Shown: positions 21,687 through 28,804 of the stretch, one piece after another | Layout of the letters: each line of letters opens with the position of its first letter | How positions within the stretch are numbered: position 1 is the stretch's first letter | Assembly: GCA_035518775.1 (NCBI GenBank) | Contig: DATIXH010000410.1 | Span: forward strand, 1 to 28,804 | Direction: 5' to 3' | DNA: 28,804 nucleotides | From: JBGPEQ01 sp035518775 | GTDB taxonomy: Bacteria > Pseudomonadota > Alphaproteobacteria > Dongiales > Dongiaceae | Translations under genes and position numbers: made by a program | The notes under the pieces: model-generated | What the model was told of the DNA's origin: nothing | Seen by the model: only the letters and a program-made list of their open reading frames with translations | The model's database searches: none

Positions 21687-22463
21687 ATGAGCAATCTCAC
21701 AATGATCGTCGTCGTAGCCGGCGCCGCCGCAATCGCCTTCGGCCTTGCGGGCATCCGCGTCGCGCAGGAGTACGAGCGCGGCGTGGTGTTCCGGCTCGGG
21801 CGCTACAATTCCGTGCGCGGCCCCGGCCTCTACTGGATTATCCCGATCATCGAGTGGCAGCGCGTGCTCGATCTGCGCACGAAGACCGTGCAGGTCGAGC
21901 AGCAGGAGACGATCACCAAGGACAGCGTCACTATCAAGGTCGACGCCGTTCTGTGGTATCGCATCGTCGATCCGATGAAGGCCATCATCGCCGTGCAGAA
22001 CTACAATGCGGCGGTCTACCAGGTGGCGCTCACGACGCTGCGCAACATCATCGGCCAGCATCTGCTGGACGAGGTATTGAAGGAGCGCGACCGCATCAAT
22101 GACGTGCTGCGCGGCATCGTCGACCAGGCCACGGAAGCCTGGGGCGTCCAGGTGGAGATGATCGAGATGAAGGACGTCGAGATCCCCGAGGCCATGCAGC
22201 GCGCGATGGCACGCGAAGCCGAGGCCATCCGCGAGAAGCGTGCCCGGGTCATCAAGGCCGAGGCCGAGCTGGAGGCGTCGCAGAAGCTCGCCGACGGCGC
22301 GCGCCAGATGGCCGAGCATCCGCTGGCGCTCGAGCTGCGGCGCATGCAGATGATCACCGAGGTCGGCGCAGAGCAGAACTCGACGACCATCATGCTGATG
22401 CCGTCGGACTTCGTGAACCTCGCCAACGGCCTCACGCGCTATCTCGACCGCGCCGCGAAGTGA
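21687..22463 (+). CDS. Slipin (stomatin/prohibitin-family) membrane protein
   Basis: A 258-aa SPFH-domain protein. An N-terminal hydrophobic segment (residues 5-23) inserts in the membrane. Next come EYERGVVFRLGRY and GPGLYWIIPIIEWQRVLDLR, the SPFH core (TKDSVTIKVDAVLWYRI), a coiled-coil rich in Ala/Glu/Arg (EAMQRAMAREAEAIREKRAR), and a C-terminal S-T-T-I-M-L-M-P-S-D. Slipins oligomerise into membrane microdomains. ATG 21687 follows AAGGAG at ideal spacing. The usual NfeD partner gene is absent on both sides, and a strong terminator follows, so it appears monocistronic. Confidence 0.93.
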   Translation: MSNLTMIVVVAGAAAIAFGLAGIRVAQEYERGVVFRLGRYNSVRGPGLYWIIPIIEWQRVLDLRTKTVQVEQQETITKDSVTIKVDAVLWYRIVDPMKAIIAVQNYNAAVYQVALTTLRNIIGQHLLDEVLKERDRINDVLRGIVDQATEAWGVQVEMIEMKDVEIPEAMQRAMAREAEAIREKRARVIKAEAELEASQKLADGARQMAEHPLALELRRMQMITEVGAEQNSTTIMLMPSDFVNLANGLTRYLDRAAK

Positions 22464-22476
22464 AGCGGTCGAACGT

Positions 22477-22501
22477 GGGGGCGGGTCTCACACCCGCCCC
22501 C
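22477..22501. terminator. Strong hairpin terminator between convergent slipin and clpP genes
   Basis: GGGGGCGGGT (22477-22486) and ACCCGCCCCC (22492-22501) form a perfect 10-bp stem around a 5-base loop. GCGGCTTTCTT follows on the plus strand, a modest T-rich tail. It lies 14 bases after the slipin stop and 11 bases from the end of clpP, so it probably terminates both genes. Confidence 0.8.
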
Positions 22502-22511
22502 GCGGCTTTCT

Positions 22512-23123
22512 TCAAGCCGCTTCGACGTCCTCGCGCGTGTCGTAGATGCGGTCGACGAGGCCCCAGGCCTTCGCCTCCTCGGCGTTCATGAAGTAGTCGC
22601 GGTCGAGCGTGCGCTCGACCTCCTCATAGGTGCGGCCGCAATGCTTGGCATAGAGCTCGGTCATGCGGCGCTTGAGCTTGACGATGTCCTCGGCATGGCG
22701 GGCGACGTCGGAGGCCTGGCCCTGGAAGCCGCCGGAGGGCTGATGCAGCACGATGCGCGCATTGGGCAGGATGATTCGGCGGCCTTTCTCGCCGGCCATC
22801 AGCAGGAACGAGCCCATCGACGCCGCGAAGCCCATGCAGACCGTGGAGACCGGGCTCTTGATGTACTGCATGGTGTCGTAGATCGCGAAGCCGGCCGTCA
22901 CGGCGCCGCCGGGCGAGTTGATGTACATCGCGATCTCTTTCTTGGCGTTCTCCGATTCGAGGAAGAGCAGCTGGGCGCAGATCAGGCTGGCCATGCCGTC
23001 TTCGACCGGCCCGTTGAGGAAGATGATGCGCTCCTTCAGCAGGCGGGAGAAGATGTCGAAGGCGCGCTCACCGCGGCTGGTCTGCTCGACCACCATCGGC
23101 ACGAGATTCATCAGGCTGCCCAT
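22512..23123 (-). CDS. clpP: ATP-dependent Clp protease proteolytic subunit
   Basis: A 203-aa serine peptidase forming the 14-mer chamber that works with ClpX or ClpA. The catalytic triad is S102 (GFAASMGS), H127 (VLHQPSGG) and D176 (LDRDYFM); residues 9-36 hold the usual VPMVVEQTSRGERAFDIFSR start of the mature enzyme. No long propeptide is present. ATG 23123 follows GAGGGGG 6 bases upstream. The start lies inside the last codons of the SRPBCC gene (13-bp overlap), so it is likely in one transcript with the ArsR/SRPBCC pair. clpX is not adjacent, which raises the possibility that this is a second clpP paralog. Confidence 0.96.
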   Translation of the reverse strand: MGSLMNLVPMVVEQTSRGERAFDIFSRLLKERIIFLNGPVEDGMASLICAQLLFLESENAKKEIAMYINSPGGAVTAGFAIYDTMQYIKSPVSTVCMGFAASMGSFLLMAGEKGRRIILPNARIVLHQPSGGFQGQASDVARHAEDIVKLKRRMTELYAKHCGRTYEEVERTLDRDYFMNAEEAKAWGLVDRIYDTREDVEAA

Positions 23124-23617
23124 CGCAGGCCCCCTCGGACGGTTGCCGTGATCGGCGAGGCGCGCCGGCGGAGTCGTTCGCGGTCCAGACTGACGACCTT
23201 GGGTGTCGCCATTGCGAGGGAGGCGACCTGCTGCAGCGCATCGGCGGGGAAGCCGTCATGGATCAGGCGGAGATGCGTGCCACCATCCGCGGTCTCCGCC
23301 AGCACGAAGGTCACGACGCTGTCGAGCGCGCGGTCGCGCGCGTCGCGACCGGCGTCGGCGGCGCGCCAGCTGTAGCGGAGGAGGCGGGGCGCATCGACGT
23401 CGAGCACCTCGCATTCGATGGTGCCGCCGCCCGCTTCGGCGTCGGCCTGGAAGGCGAAGCGTGCGCCGGGCTCCGGCCGGATATCGTTCGGCAGGAGCCA
23501 GGCGGCCAGCAGTGCCGGCTCGGTGAGCGCCTTCCATACCTTCGCCGGCGGCTCCGGCAGGTCGCACTCGAGGACCACGGATTCCGTGGCGTCGTTGGGG
23601 TCGGCTTCGTAGGTCAT
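23111..23617 (-). CDS. SRPBCC (AHSA1-like) domain protein, module 2
   Basis: A 168-aa SRPBCC-fold protein with VVLECDLPEPPAKVWKALTE, P-A-L-L-A-A-W-L-L-P-N-D, G-A-R-F-A-F, L-L-R-Y-S-W-R and the strand V-V-T-F-V-L-A-E. It is only distantly related to the SRPBCC protein at 11087. Its last 40 residues (after L-R-L-I-H-D-G-F) are Arg-rich and overlap the clpP ribosome-binding site and start codon. Its start overlaps the ArsR stop by 4 bases (ATGA). The function is unknown; the fold binds small hydrophobic ligands. Confidence 0.85.
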   Translation of the reverse strand: MTYEADPNDATESVVLECDLPEPPAKVWKALTEPALLAAWLLPNDIRPEPGARFAFQADAEAGGGTIECEVLDVDAPRLLRYSWRAADAGRDARDRALDSVVTFVLAETADGGTHLRLIHDGFPADALQQVASLAMATPKVVSLDRERLRRRASPITATVRGGLRWAA

Positions 23618-23928
23618 GGCTCCATTCCCTTCAGGACGTCCTTCAGCTTCTCGATGCGCTTCGGCCAGAAGGCGCGGTAGCGGTCGATCCAGCGCACGAG
23701 CGGCGCAAGGCCGCGGGGATCGACGCGATAGTAGGCATGGCGGCCCTGGCGGCGTTCCCGCACCAGGCCGGCGCCGCGCAGCGCGGCCAGGTGCTGGGAG
23801 ACCGCCGGCTGCGAGATCGCGAAACCCGCCTTCAGCTCCGACACGCTCATCTCGCGCTCGGCGAGGCGCTCGTAGACGGCGCGGCGCGTCGGGTCGGCCA
23901 GGGCACGGAAGACTTCAGCCTCGATCAT
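23614..23928 (-). CDS. ArsR-family winged-helix repressor, module 2
   Basis: A 104-aa winged-helix repressor. VFRALADPTRRAVYERLAE is the first helix block, the recognition helix is in ISQPAVSQHLAALRGAGLV, and the wing is R-R-Q-G-R-H-A-Y-Y-R-V. It has no cysteine and so cannot be a thiol-based metal sensor. ATG 23928 matches the family start MIEAEVFRALADP; an upstream in-frame ATG at 23943 sits inside the operator palindrome. The gene overlaps SRPBCC by 4 bases and, through it, clpP. No ribosome-binding site is seen, consistent with a leaderless message. Confidence 0.9.
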   Translation of the reverse strand: MIEAEVFRALADPTRRAVYERLAEREMSVSELKAGFAISQPAVSQHLAALRGAGLVRERRQGRHAYYRVDPRGLAPLVRWIDRYRAFWPKRIEKLKDVLKGMEP

Positions 23929-23935
23929 GCAATAT

Positions 23936-23951
23936 ATAAGCACATACTTAT
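23936..23951. promoter_or_regulatory. Palindromic operator and promoter of ArsR/SRPBCC module 2
   Basis: ATAAG (23936-23940) and CTTAT (23947-23951) are inverted repeats around CACATA, beginning 7 bases upstream of the ArsR ATG. On the minus strand, TTGCCG (23962-23957) and TATATA (23939-23934) are 17 bases apart, giving a predicted start at the ATG (leaderless). The palindrome covers the -10 and spacer, as in module 1, although its sequence is quite different. AT-rich ATAAG/CTTAT half-sites are common among ArsR operators. Confidence 0.55.
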
Positions 23952-23991
23952 GCGATCGGCAAGCAGGTTCGGCGGGTGCTTCGCACGGCAG

Positions 23992-24669
23992 CTACCAGAT
24001 CAGCGGGATCAGCCGATAGCGGACGCGCGCGGCATAGTCGGCGTAGCCCTCGAGCTCCGCGATAAGCATGCGCTCCTCCATGACTGCCCGCAGCGCGAGC
24101 ATGGCCATCATCAGCGGCGCCAGAACGAGCCCGTACCAGGAGCCCAGCAGCAAGGGCACGCCGAGAAAGAAGAATATCGCGCCGGCATACATGGGATGGC
24201 GCACATGGCGGTAGGGGCCGGTGGTGACGACCTTGTGTCCGCGCTCTCTCTGGATCCTCACGACCGGCGCCGCGAAGCTGTTCTCGCGGAACGTCAGATA
24301 GACGAGGTAGGCCATGACGAGCAGACAGAGCGCGCCCAGCCCCTGCACCCATACCGGCACGTGCGACCAGCCGAACCGCACGGCATCGAGCGGCATGAAA
24401 GCCAGCCATGCCCCCCACAGGATCGCCGCGCAGTGGATGAGGACCTTGTCCCACCCCTTCTGCCCCTGCTGATAGAGGGGCGCCATGCGTTCGGCCAGCA
24501 GACCGGGATCGTGCTTGACGAGCCAAGCGCTCATGGCGGTCGACCAGGCGATCATGCCCAGGAGGAAGACCCACGCGGCCGGCCAGCGCGCAGTGCCAGC
24601 CGGTATGAACAGCAGCGCGGCCATGACCGCGAGGAAAAGCGCCGTCCGTATCGTGAGCCGGAGGACCAC
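23992..24669 (-). CDS. Isoprenylcysteine carboxyl methyltransferase-like membrane protein
   Basis: A 225-aa polytopic membrane protein of the ICMT/PEMT methyltransferase family. About five hydrophobic segments are visible (8-27, 31-49, 75-93, 106-124, 163-190). The SAM-binding signature V-T-T-G-P-Y-R-H-V-R-H-P-M-Y-A-G-A lies near residues 147-163 and the conserved E-E-R-M-L near residue 200. Bacterial members methylate lipid or small-molecule carboxyls or hydroxyls; prenylcysteine itself is unlikely here. GTG 24669 has GAGAGG at 5 bases. It follows the DUF1993 gene after 9 bases, so probably in one operon with it. Confidence 0.82.
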   Translation of the reverse strand: MVLRLTIRTALFLAVMAALLFIPAGTARWPAAWVFLLGMIAWSTAMSAWLVKHDPGLLAERMAPLYQQGQKGWDKVLIHCAAILWGAWLAFMPLDAVRFGWSHVPVWVQGLGALCLLVMAYLVYLTFRENSFAAPVVRIQRERGHKVVTTGPYRHVRHPMYAGAIFFFLGVPLLLGSWYGLVLAPLMMAMLALRAVMEERMLIAELEGYADYAARVRYRLIPLIW

Positions 24670-24678
24670 CGACGCCTC

Positions 24679-25194
24679 TCAGGCGGTGAGGACCGGTCCG
24701 AGGAAATCGCGCTTGCCCACCTCCACCCCGCAGTGGCGCAGGATGTCGTAGGCGGTCGTGGCGTGGAAGAAGAAGTTCGGCAGCGCGAAGTGCAGGAGAT
24801 AGGCCTGGCCCTTGAAGGACTGCGGCTTGCCGCCGATGGGTATCGTGACCTCGCGGCTCTCCGAGCCGTCGATCTGCGCGGCGCTCAGGCTCTTCACGAA
24901 GTCGATGGTCTTGGCGATGCGCGCCTTCAACTCGTCGAACGTCGTCTCCGTATCGGCGAATTTGGGCACCTCGATGCCGGCCAGGCGGGCGCTGGCGCCC
25001 TTGGCGAAATCGGCCGCGAGCTGCACCTGCCGTAGCAGAGGGAACATGTCGGGAAACAGACGCGTGCTCAGCAGCACCGAAGGCTCGATCTTGCGTTGCG
25101 TCGCGTGCGCGGCGGCCTTGTCGAGAATGGCCGAGAGTGCGGCCAGCGTGTGAAGGAAGACGGGAACGGAGGCCTGATACATGGACAGCGGCAT
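24679..25194 (-). CDS. DUF1993 family protein
   Basis: A 171-aa protein matching DUF1993, a helical DinB-like family. It opens with MPLSMYQASVPVFLHTLAAL, then L-F-P-D-M-F-P-L-L-R-Q-V-Q-L-A-A-D, the E-x-x-F-D-E-L-K-A-R-I segment, and ends with A-L-P-N-F-F-F-H-A-T-T-A-Y-D-I-L-R-H-C-G-V. Members are thought to be dimeric four-helix bundles; no activity is established. AGGAGG lies 11 bases upstream of the ATG. The gene follows the ABC-F gene by 30 bases and precedes the methyltransferase-like gene by 9. Confidence 0.88.
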   Translation of the reverse strand: MPLSMYQASVPVFLHTLAALSAILDKAAAHATQRKIEPSVLLSTRLFPDMFPLLRQVQLAADFAKGASARLAGIEVPKFADTETTFDELKARIAKTIDFVKSLSAAQIDGSESREVTIPIGGKPQSFKGQAYLLHFALPNFFFHATTAYDILRHCGVEVGKRDFLGPVLTA

Positions 25195-25224
25195 GGTGGT
25201 GCAATCCTCCTGATCGTGCGGGTG

Positions 25225-27114
<1,890 letters not shown>

Positions 27115-27256
27115 GGCGCGCCCTATAGCACAGGGGCTAGGGTGCGGAAAAGGAAAGCAAATTCCCCGCCGGCCGCGGCCGGGAGGGAAGCGCCGGCCCG
27201 CGGACTTCGAAGAGGATTCCCTTCGGTAGGAATTGATGCTAGCGTGCCCTGGTCTG

Positions 27257-27272
27257 CCCGGCGTAAGCCGGG
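27257..27272. other. GC hairpin with GTAA tetraloop in leader of secreted protein
   Basis: CCCGGC (27257-27262) and GCCGGG (27267-27272) form a perfect 6-bp stem closed by GTAA, a stable GNRA-type loop in RNA. It lies in the 229-base gap between ABC-F and the secreted-protein gene, about 70 bases before the latter's start. It could be a structured 5' leader; it lacks a T-run and is not a terminator. Confidence 0.45.
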
Positions 27273-27313
27273 TGGGTGGGCCGGGCTCCGCGACGCGGCC
27301 GGCGGTCGGACTA

Positions 27314-27341
27314 GGGGAACTTGGATTACGTGGGGGAACTT
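27314..27341 (+). repeat. Direct repeat of a ribosome-binding-site-like motif before a start codon
   Basis: GGGGAACTT occurs at 27314-27322 and again at 27333-27341, 19 bases apart. The second copy is the likely ribosome-binding site for the ATG at 27344. The first has no start codon at a suitable distance. It may be a duplicated leader segment or a pair of protein-binding half-sites. Confidence 0.6.
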
Positions 27342-27343
27342 CG

Positions 27344-27832
27344 ATGAAATGCAGACGCAAGGTAGCGCTGCTTGCGAGCAGCGCGTTCGTGTTGCAGGGA
27401 TTGCTGGCGGCCCTTCCGGGGCCGGCGGCCGCCCATGACGACATGGCCACCTTCTTCTACTGGAAGGTGCCGTTGGGCGGGCCGCATCCGGGCCAGGCCA
27501 CGCCCTCGTTCGGCTTCAACATGATGGAGGCCGACAATGTCTGGTTGATGCCGTCGGCGAAGAACGACGTGCAGTTCGTGCCGCCGCCGCTGGTCGATGT
27601 GCGCTTCACCGGCGGCGAGGAGCTGTCGCTGCCGTCGCTGAGCTTCTCCGGCGTCGATGTCGGGGCGGTGGTCAATGACGCCCTCTATGCAGGGCCCGGC
27701 GAGGCGCCGCACACCGGCGAATACATCCTGATCGGGGCCGGCGTGGGGCTCGGCGGCCTCATCGCCTGCGCGGGCCTCGGGTGCTTCGACGGCAACCATC
27801 ACCACAACGCGCCGGTCACGGAGACGGACTAG
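27344..27832 (+). CDS. Secreted protein of unknown function
   Basis: A 162-aa protein from ATG 27344, with GGGGGAA 6 bases upstream. The first 30 residues are a signal peptide (KVALLASSAFVLQGLLAALP, cleavage near AAA-HDD). The mature part contains an aromatic stretch MATFFYWKVPLGG, F-G-F-N-M-M-E, repeated acidic/hydrophobic strands (VRFTGGEELSLPSLSFSGVD) and a glycine-rich hydrophobic segment I-L-I-G-A-G-V-G-L-G-G-L-I. The end, G-N-H-H-H-N-A-P-V-T-E-T-D, has a short histidine cluster. The glycine-rich helix suggests membrane association; the His cluster could bind metal, but that is speculation. I do not recognise a family. Confidence 0.75.
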   Translation: MKCRRKVALLASSAFVLQGLLAALPGPAAAHDDMATFFYWKVPLGGPHPGQATPSFGFNMMEADNVWLMPSAKNDVQFVPPPLVDVRFTGGEELSLPSLSFSGVDVGAVVNDALYAGPGEAPHTGEYILIGAGVGLGGLIACAGLGCFDGNHHHNAPVTETD

Positions 27833-27848
27833 CAGCGGACGACCGACA

Positions 27849-27882
27849 CGCGGCGAGGGGCGTTTGCGCGCCCTTCGCCGCG
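27849..27882. terminator. 14-bp hairpin between secreted-protein and ligase genes
   Basis: The 14-base arms at 27849-27862 and 27869-27882 pair completely if one G-T wobble is allowed, around a 6-base TTTGCG loop. It follows the secreted-protein stop by 16 bases and lies 35 bases before the ligase ATG. There is no T-run, so it may be a processing or stability element rather than a simple intrinsic terminator. Confidence 0.55.
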
Positions 27883-27917
27883 GGCCTGGGCGAGACCGGA
27901 GAGGGACAGGCGACGCG

Positions 27918-28804
27918 ATGAGCGAAGGTCTTGTCCGCTCCGACATCGAAGGCGTGCATTGGCCAGGCCTGCCCAGCTTGGCGGGCGCGCATATCCTGGC
28001 GCTGCTCCAGCAGTTCGAGCACTCGCAATGGTGGGCTCCTGCGACCATCCGCGAGCGCCAGCGCATGCAGCTGGAGAGCCTGCTGCTGCACGCATCGGCA
28101 AGCGTGCCGTTCTATGCCGAGCGCTTGCAAAAGGCCGGTTATCGCCCTGATCGGCCGCTGACTGACGAGATCTGGTCGGCGATCCCGCCGCTCGACCGCA
28201 GCGCCGTGCAAGCGGCCGGCAACGCCCTCAACAGCGCGCGCGTGCCGCCGACGCACGGCGCGATCGGTACCTGGAAGACCTCGGGCTCGACCGGGCGACC
28301 GGTGACGGTGCTGCAGACGGCCTTGGTCAGGCAGCTCCGGCGCGCCTTCACGATCCGGAACCATCTTTGGCACGGCCACGACTTCAGCGCCAAGCTCGCC
28401 GTCATCCGCAACCTGCCGGATGGCACGGCCGAGTATCCGCAGGGCATGAGCCTGCCGCACTGGGGCCACGTCACTGAGCATGTGATGATCACGGGACCGT
28501 CGGTCGGCCTCGCGGTCACCGCCAGCACCGACCAGCAGGTCGAGTGGCTGGAGCGGCAGCAGCCCGAGTACCTTCATGCGTTCGCGACGGTCGCGGTCGA
28601 CCTGCTCCGGCACATCCGCGACCACGGCGGCGGGCCGCGGCGGCTGCGCTATCTGACGACCTTCGCCGAGGCGCTGGCGCCGGAGGCGCGGGCGCTCTGC
28701 CGCGAGATCTGGGGCATCGAGCTGGTCGATATCTACAGCGCCCGCGAGGTCGGCGTGATCGCCCTGCAATGCCCCGAGAACGAGCACTATCACGTGCAGT
28801 CCGA
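27918..28804 (+). CDS. PaaK-like adenylate-forming ligase, truncated by window end
   Basis: The first 295 residues of a phenylacetate-CoA ligase/CapK-type AMP-forming enzyme. Visible family features are the N-terminal region with LLLHASASVPFYAERL (about 55-70), the P-loop-like TSGSTGRPVTVLQT (about 118-131), and IELVDIYSAREVGVIALQCP (about 266-285), which includes the Y-S-A-x-E motif for adenylate binding. Such enzymes activate aromatic or other acids as acyl-AMP and then CoA or another acceptor. ATG 27918 follows GAGGGACAGG. The frame is open to the last base; the C-terminal lid domain lies beyond. The substrate is not evident. Confidence 0.88.
   Translation, partial: MSEGLVRSDIEGVHWPGLPSLAGAHILALLQQFEHSQWWAPATIRERQRMQLESLLLHASASVPFYAERLQKAGYRPDRPLTDEIWSAIPPLDRSAVQAAGNALNSARVPPTHGAIGTWKTSGSTGRPVTVLQTALVRQLRRAFTIRNHLWHGHDFSAKLAVIRNLPDGTAEYPQGMSLPHWGHVTEHVMITGPSVGLAVTASTDQQVEWLERQQPEYLHAFATVAVDLLRHIRDHGGGPRRLRYLTTFAEALAPEARALCREIWGIELVDIYSAREVGVIALQCPENEHYHVQS

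Noticed and set aside
23111..23240. Possible frameshift at the C-terminus of the second SRPBCC protein
   Set aside because: The Arg-rich tail looks unusual, but the frame is open to a stop that fits the clpP overlap, and I cannot show a better frame without homologs to align.
23737..25035. 432-aa open frame on the plus strand
   Set aside because: Antisense to the ArsR, methyltransferase-like and DUF1993 genes, rich in His/Arg/Gln without a domain.

Overview
The window is a 28.8 kb, GC-rich chromosomal stretch from a Gram-negative bacterium. The fabD-fabG-acpP-fabF-mltG run followed by a YicC-family gene and gmk, a nearby rsmA/surA/lptD envelope block, HspQ, and stand-alone receiver proteins all point to an Alphaproteobacterium. 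A Rhodospirillales/Reyranella-like lineage is my guess from general gene style and cannot be proved from this sequence. Coding density is high. No rRNA, tRNA, CRISPR array, phage module or transposase was found, and the content is mainly core chromosome with small accessory insertions.

Layout. (1) 1-3.9 kb: small accessory block. Two related single-domain response regulators (109-501 minus, 3194-3574 plus) bracket a 77-aa membrane protein, a DUF1428 protein, a dihydrofolate-reductase-fold protein, and a PepSY/cytochrome b561 pair; a small lipoprotein follows. (2) 3.9-8.4 kb: fatty-acid synthesis operon fabD-fabG-acpP-fabF plus mltG, with a consensus-like promoter in front of fabD and a perfect 22-bp inverted repeat between fabD and fabG. 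(3) 8.4-11.0 kb: an SDR gene divergent from a YicC-type RNase gene, then gmk, preceded by an inverted pair of octamer-repeat arms. (4) 11.1-11.9 kb: an ArsR/SRPBCC pair with a palindromic operator candidate. (5) 12.0-16.1 kb: lptD, surA and rsmA on the minus strand, without the frequently associated pdxA and lptF/lptG. (6) 16.3-19.8 kb: two full-length leucyl aminopeptidase paralogs flanking holC (DNA polymerase III chi). (7) 19.7-22.5 kb: glutathione peroxidase with a DUF2786-like protein, hspQ, a roughly 400-bp stretch without a recognisable gene, and a slipin. (8) 22.5-23.95 kb: a second ArsR/SRPBCC pair that overlaps directly into clpP. (9) 24.0-27.1 kb: an ICMT-like methyltransferase, a DUF1993 protein and an ABC-F ATPase. 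(10) 27.3 kb to the end: a secreted protein of unknown function and the 5' part of a PaaK-like adenylate-forming ligase that runs off the window.

How the genes fit together. The core theme is envelope construction (fatty-acid elongation, peptidoglycan chain termination by MltG, LPS export by LptD, outer-membrane protein folding by SurA) together with nucleotide, ribosome and protein quality control (gmk, rsmA, pepA, hspQ, clpP, ABC-F). I found no convincing new multi-gene defence or mobile system. The most unusual features are the octamer-repeat element upstream of gmk, the fabD-fabG palindrome, the twin pepA arrangement around holC, and the two ArsR/SRPBCC modules with palindromes set close to predicted leaderless starts, one of which leads into clpP.
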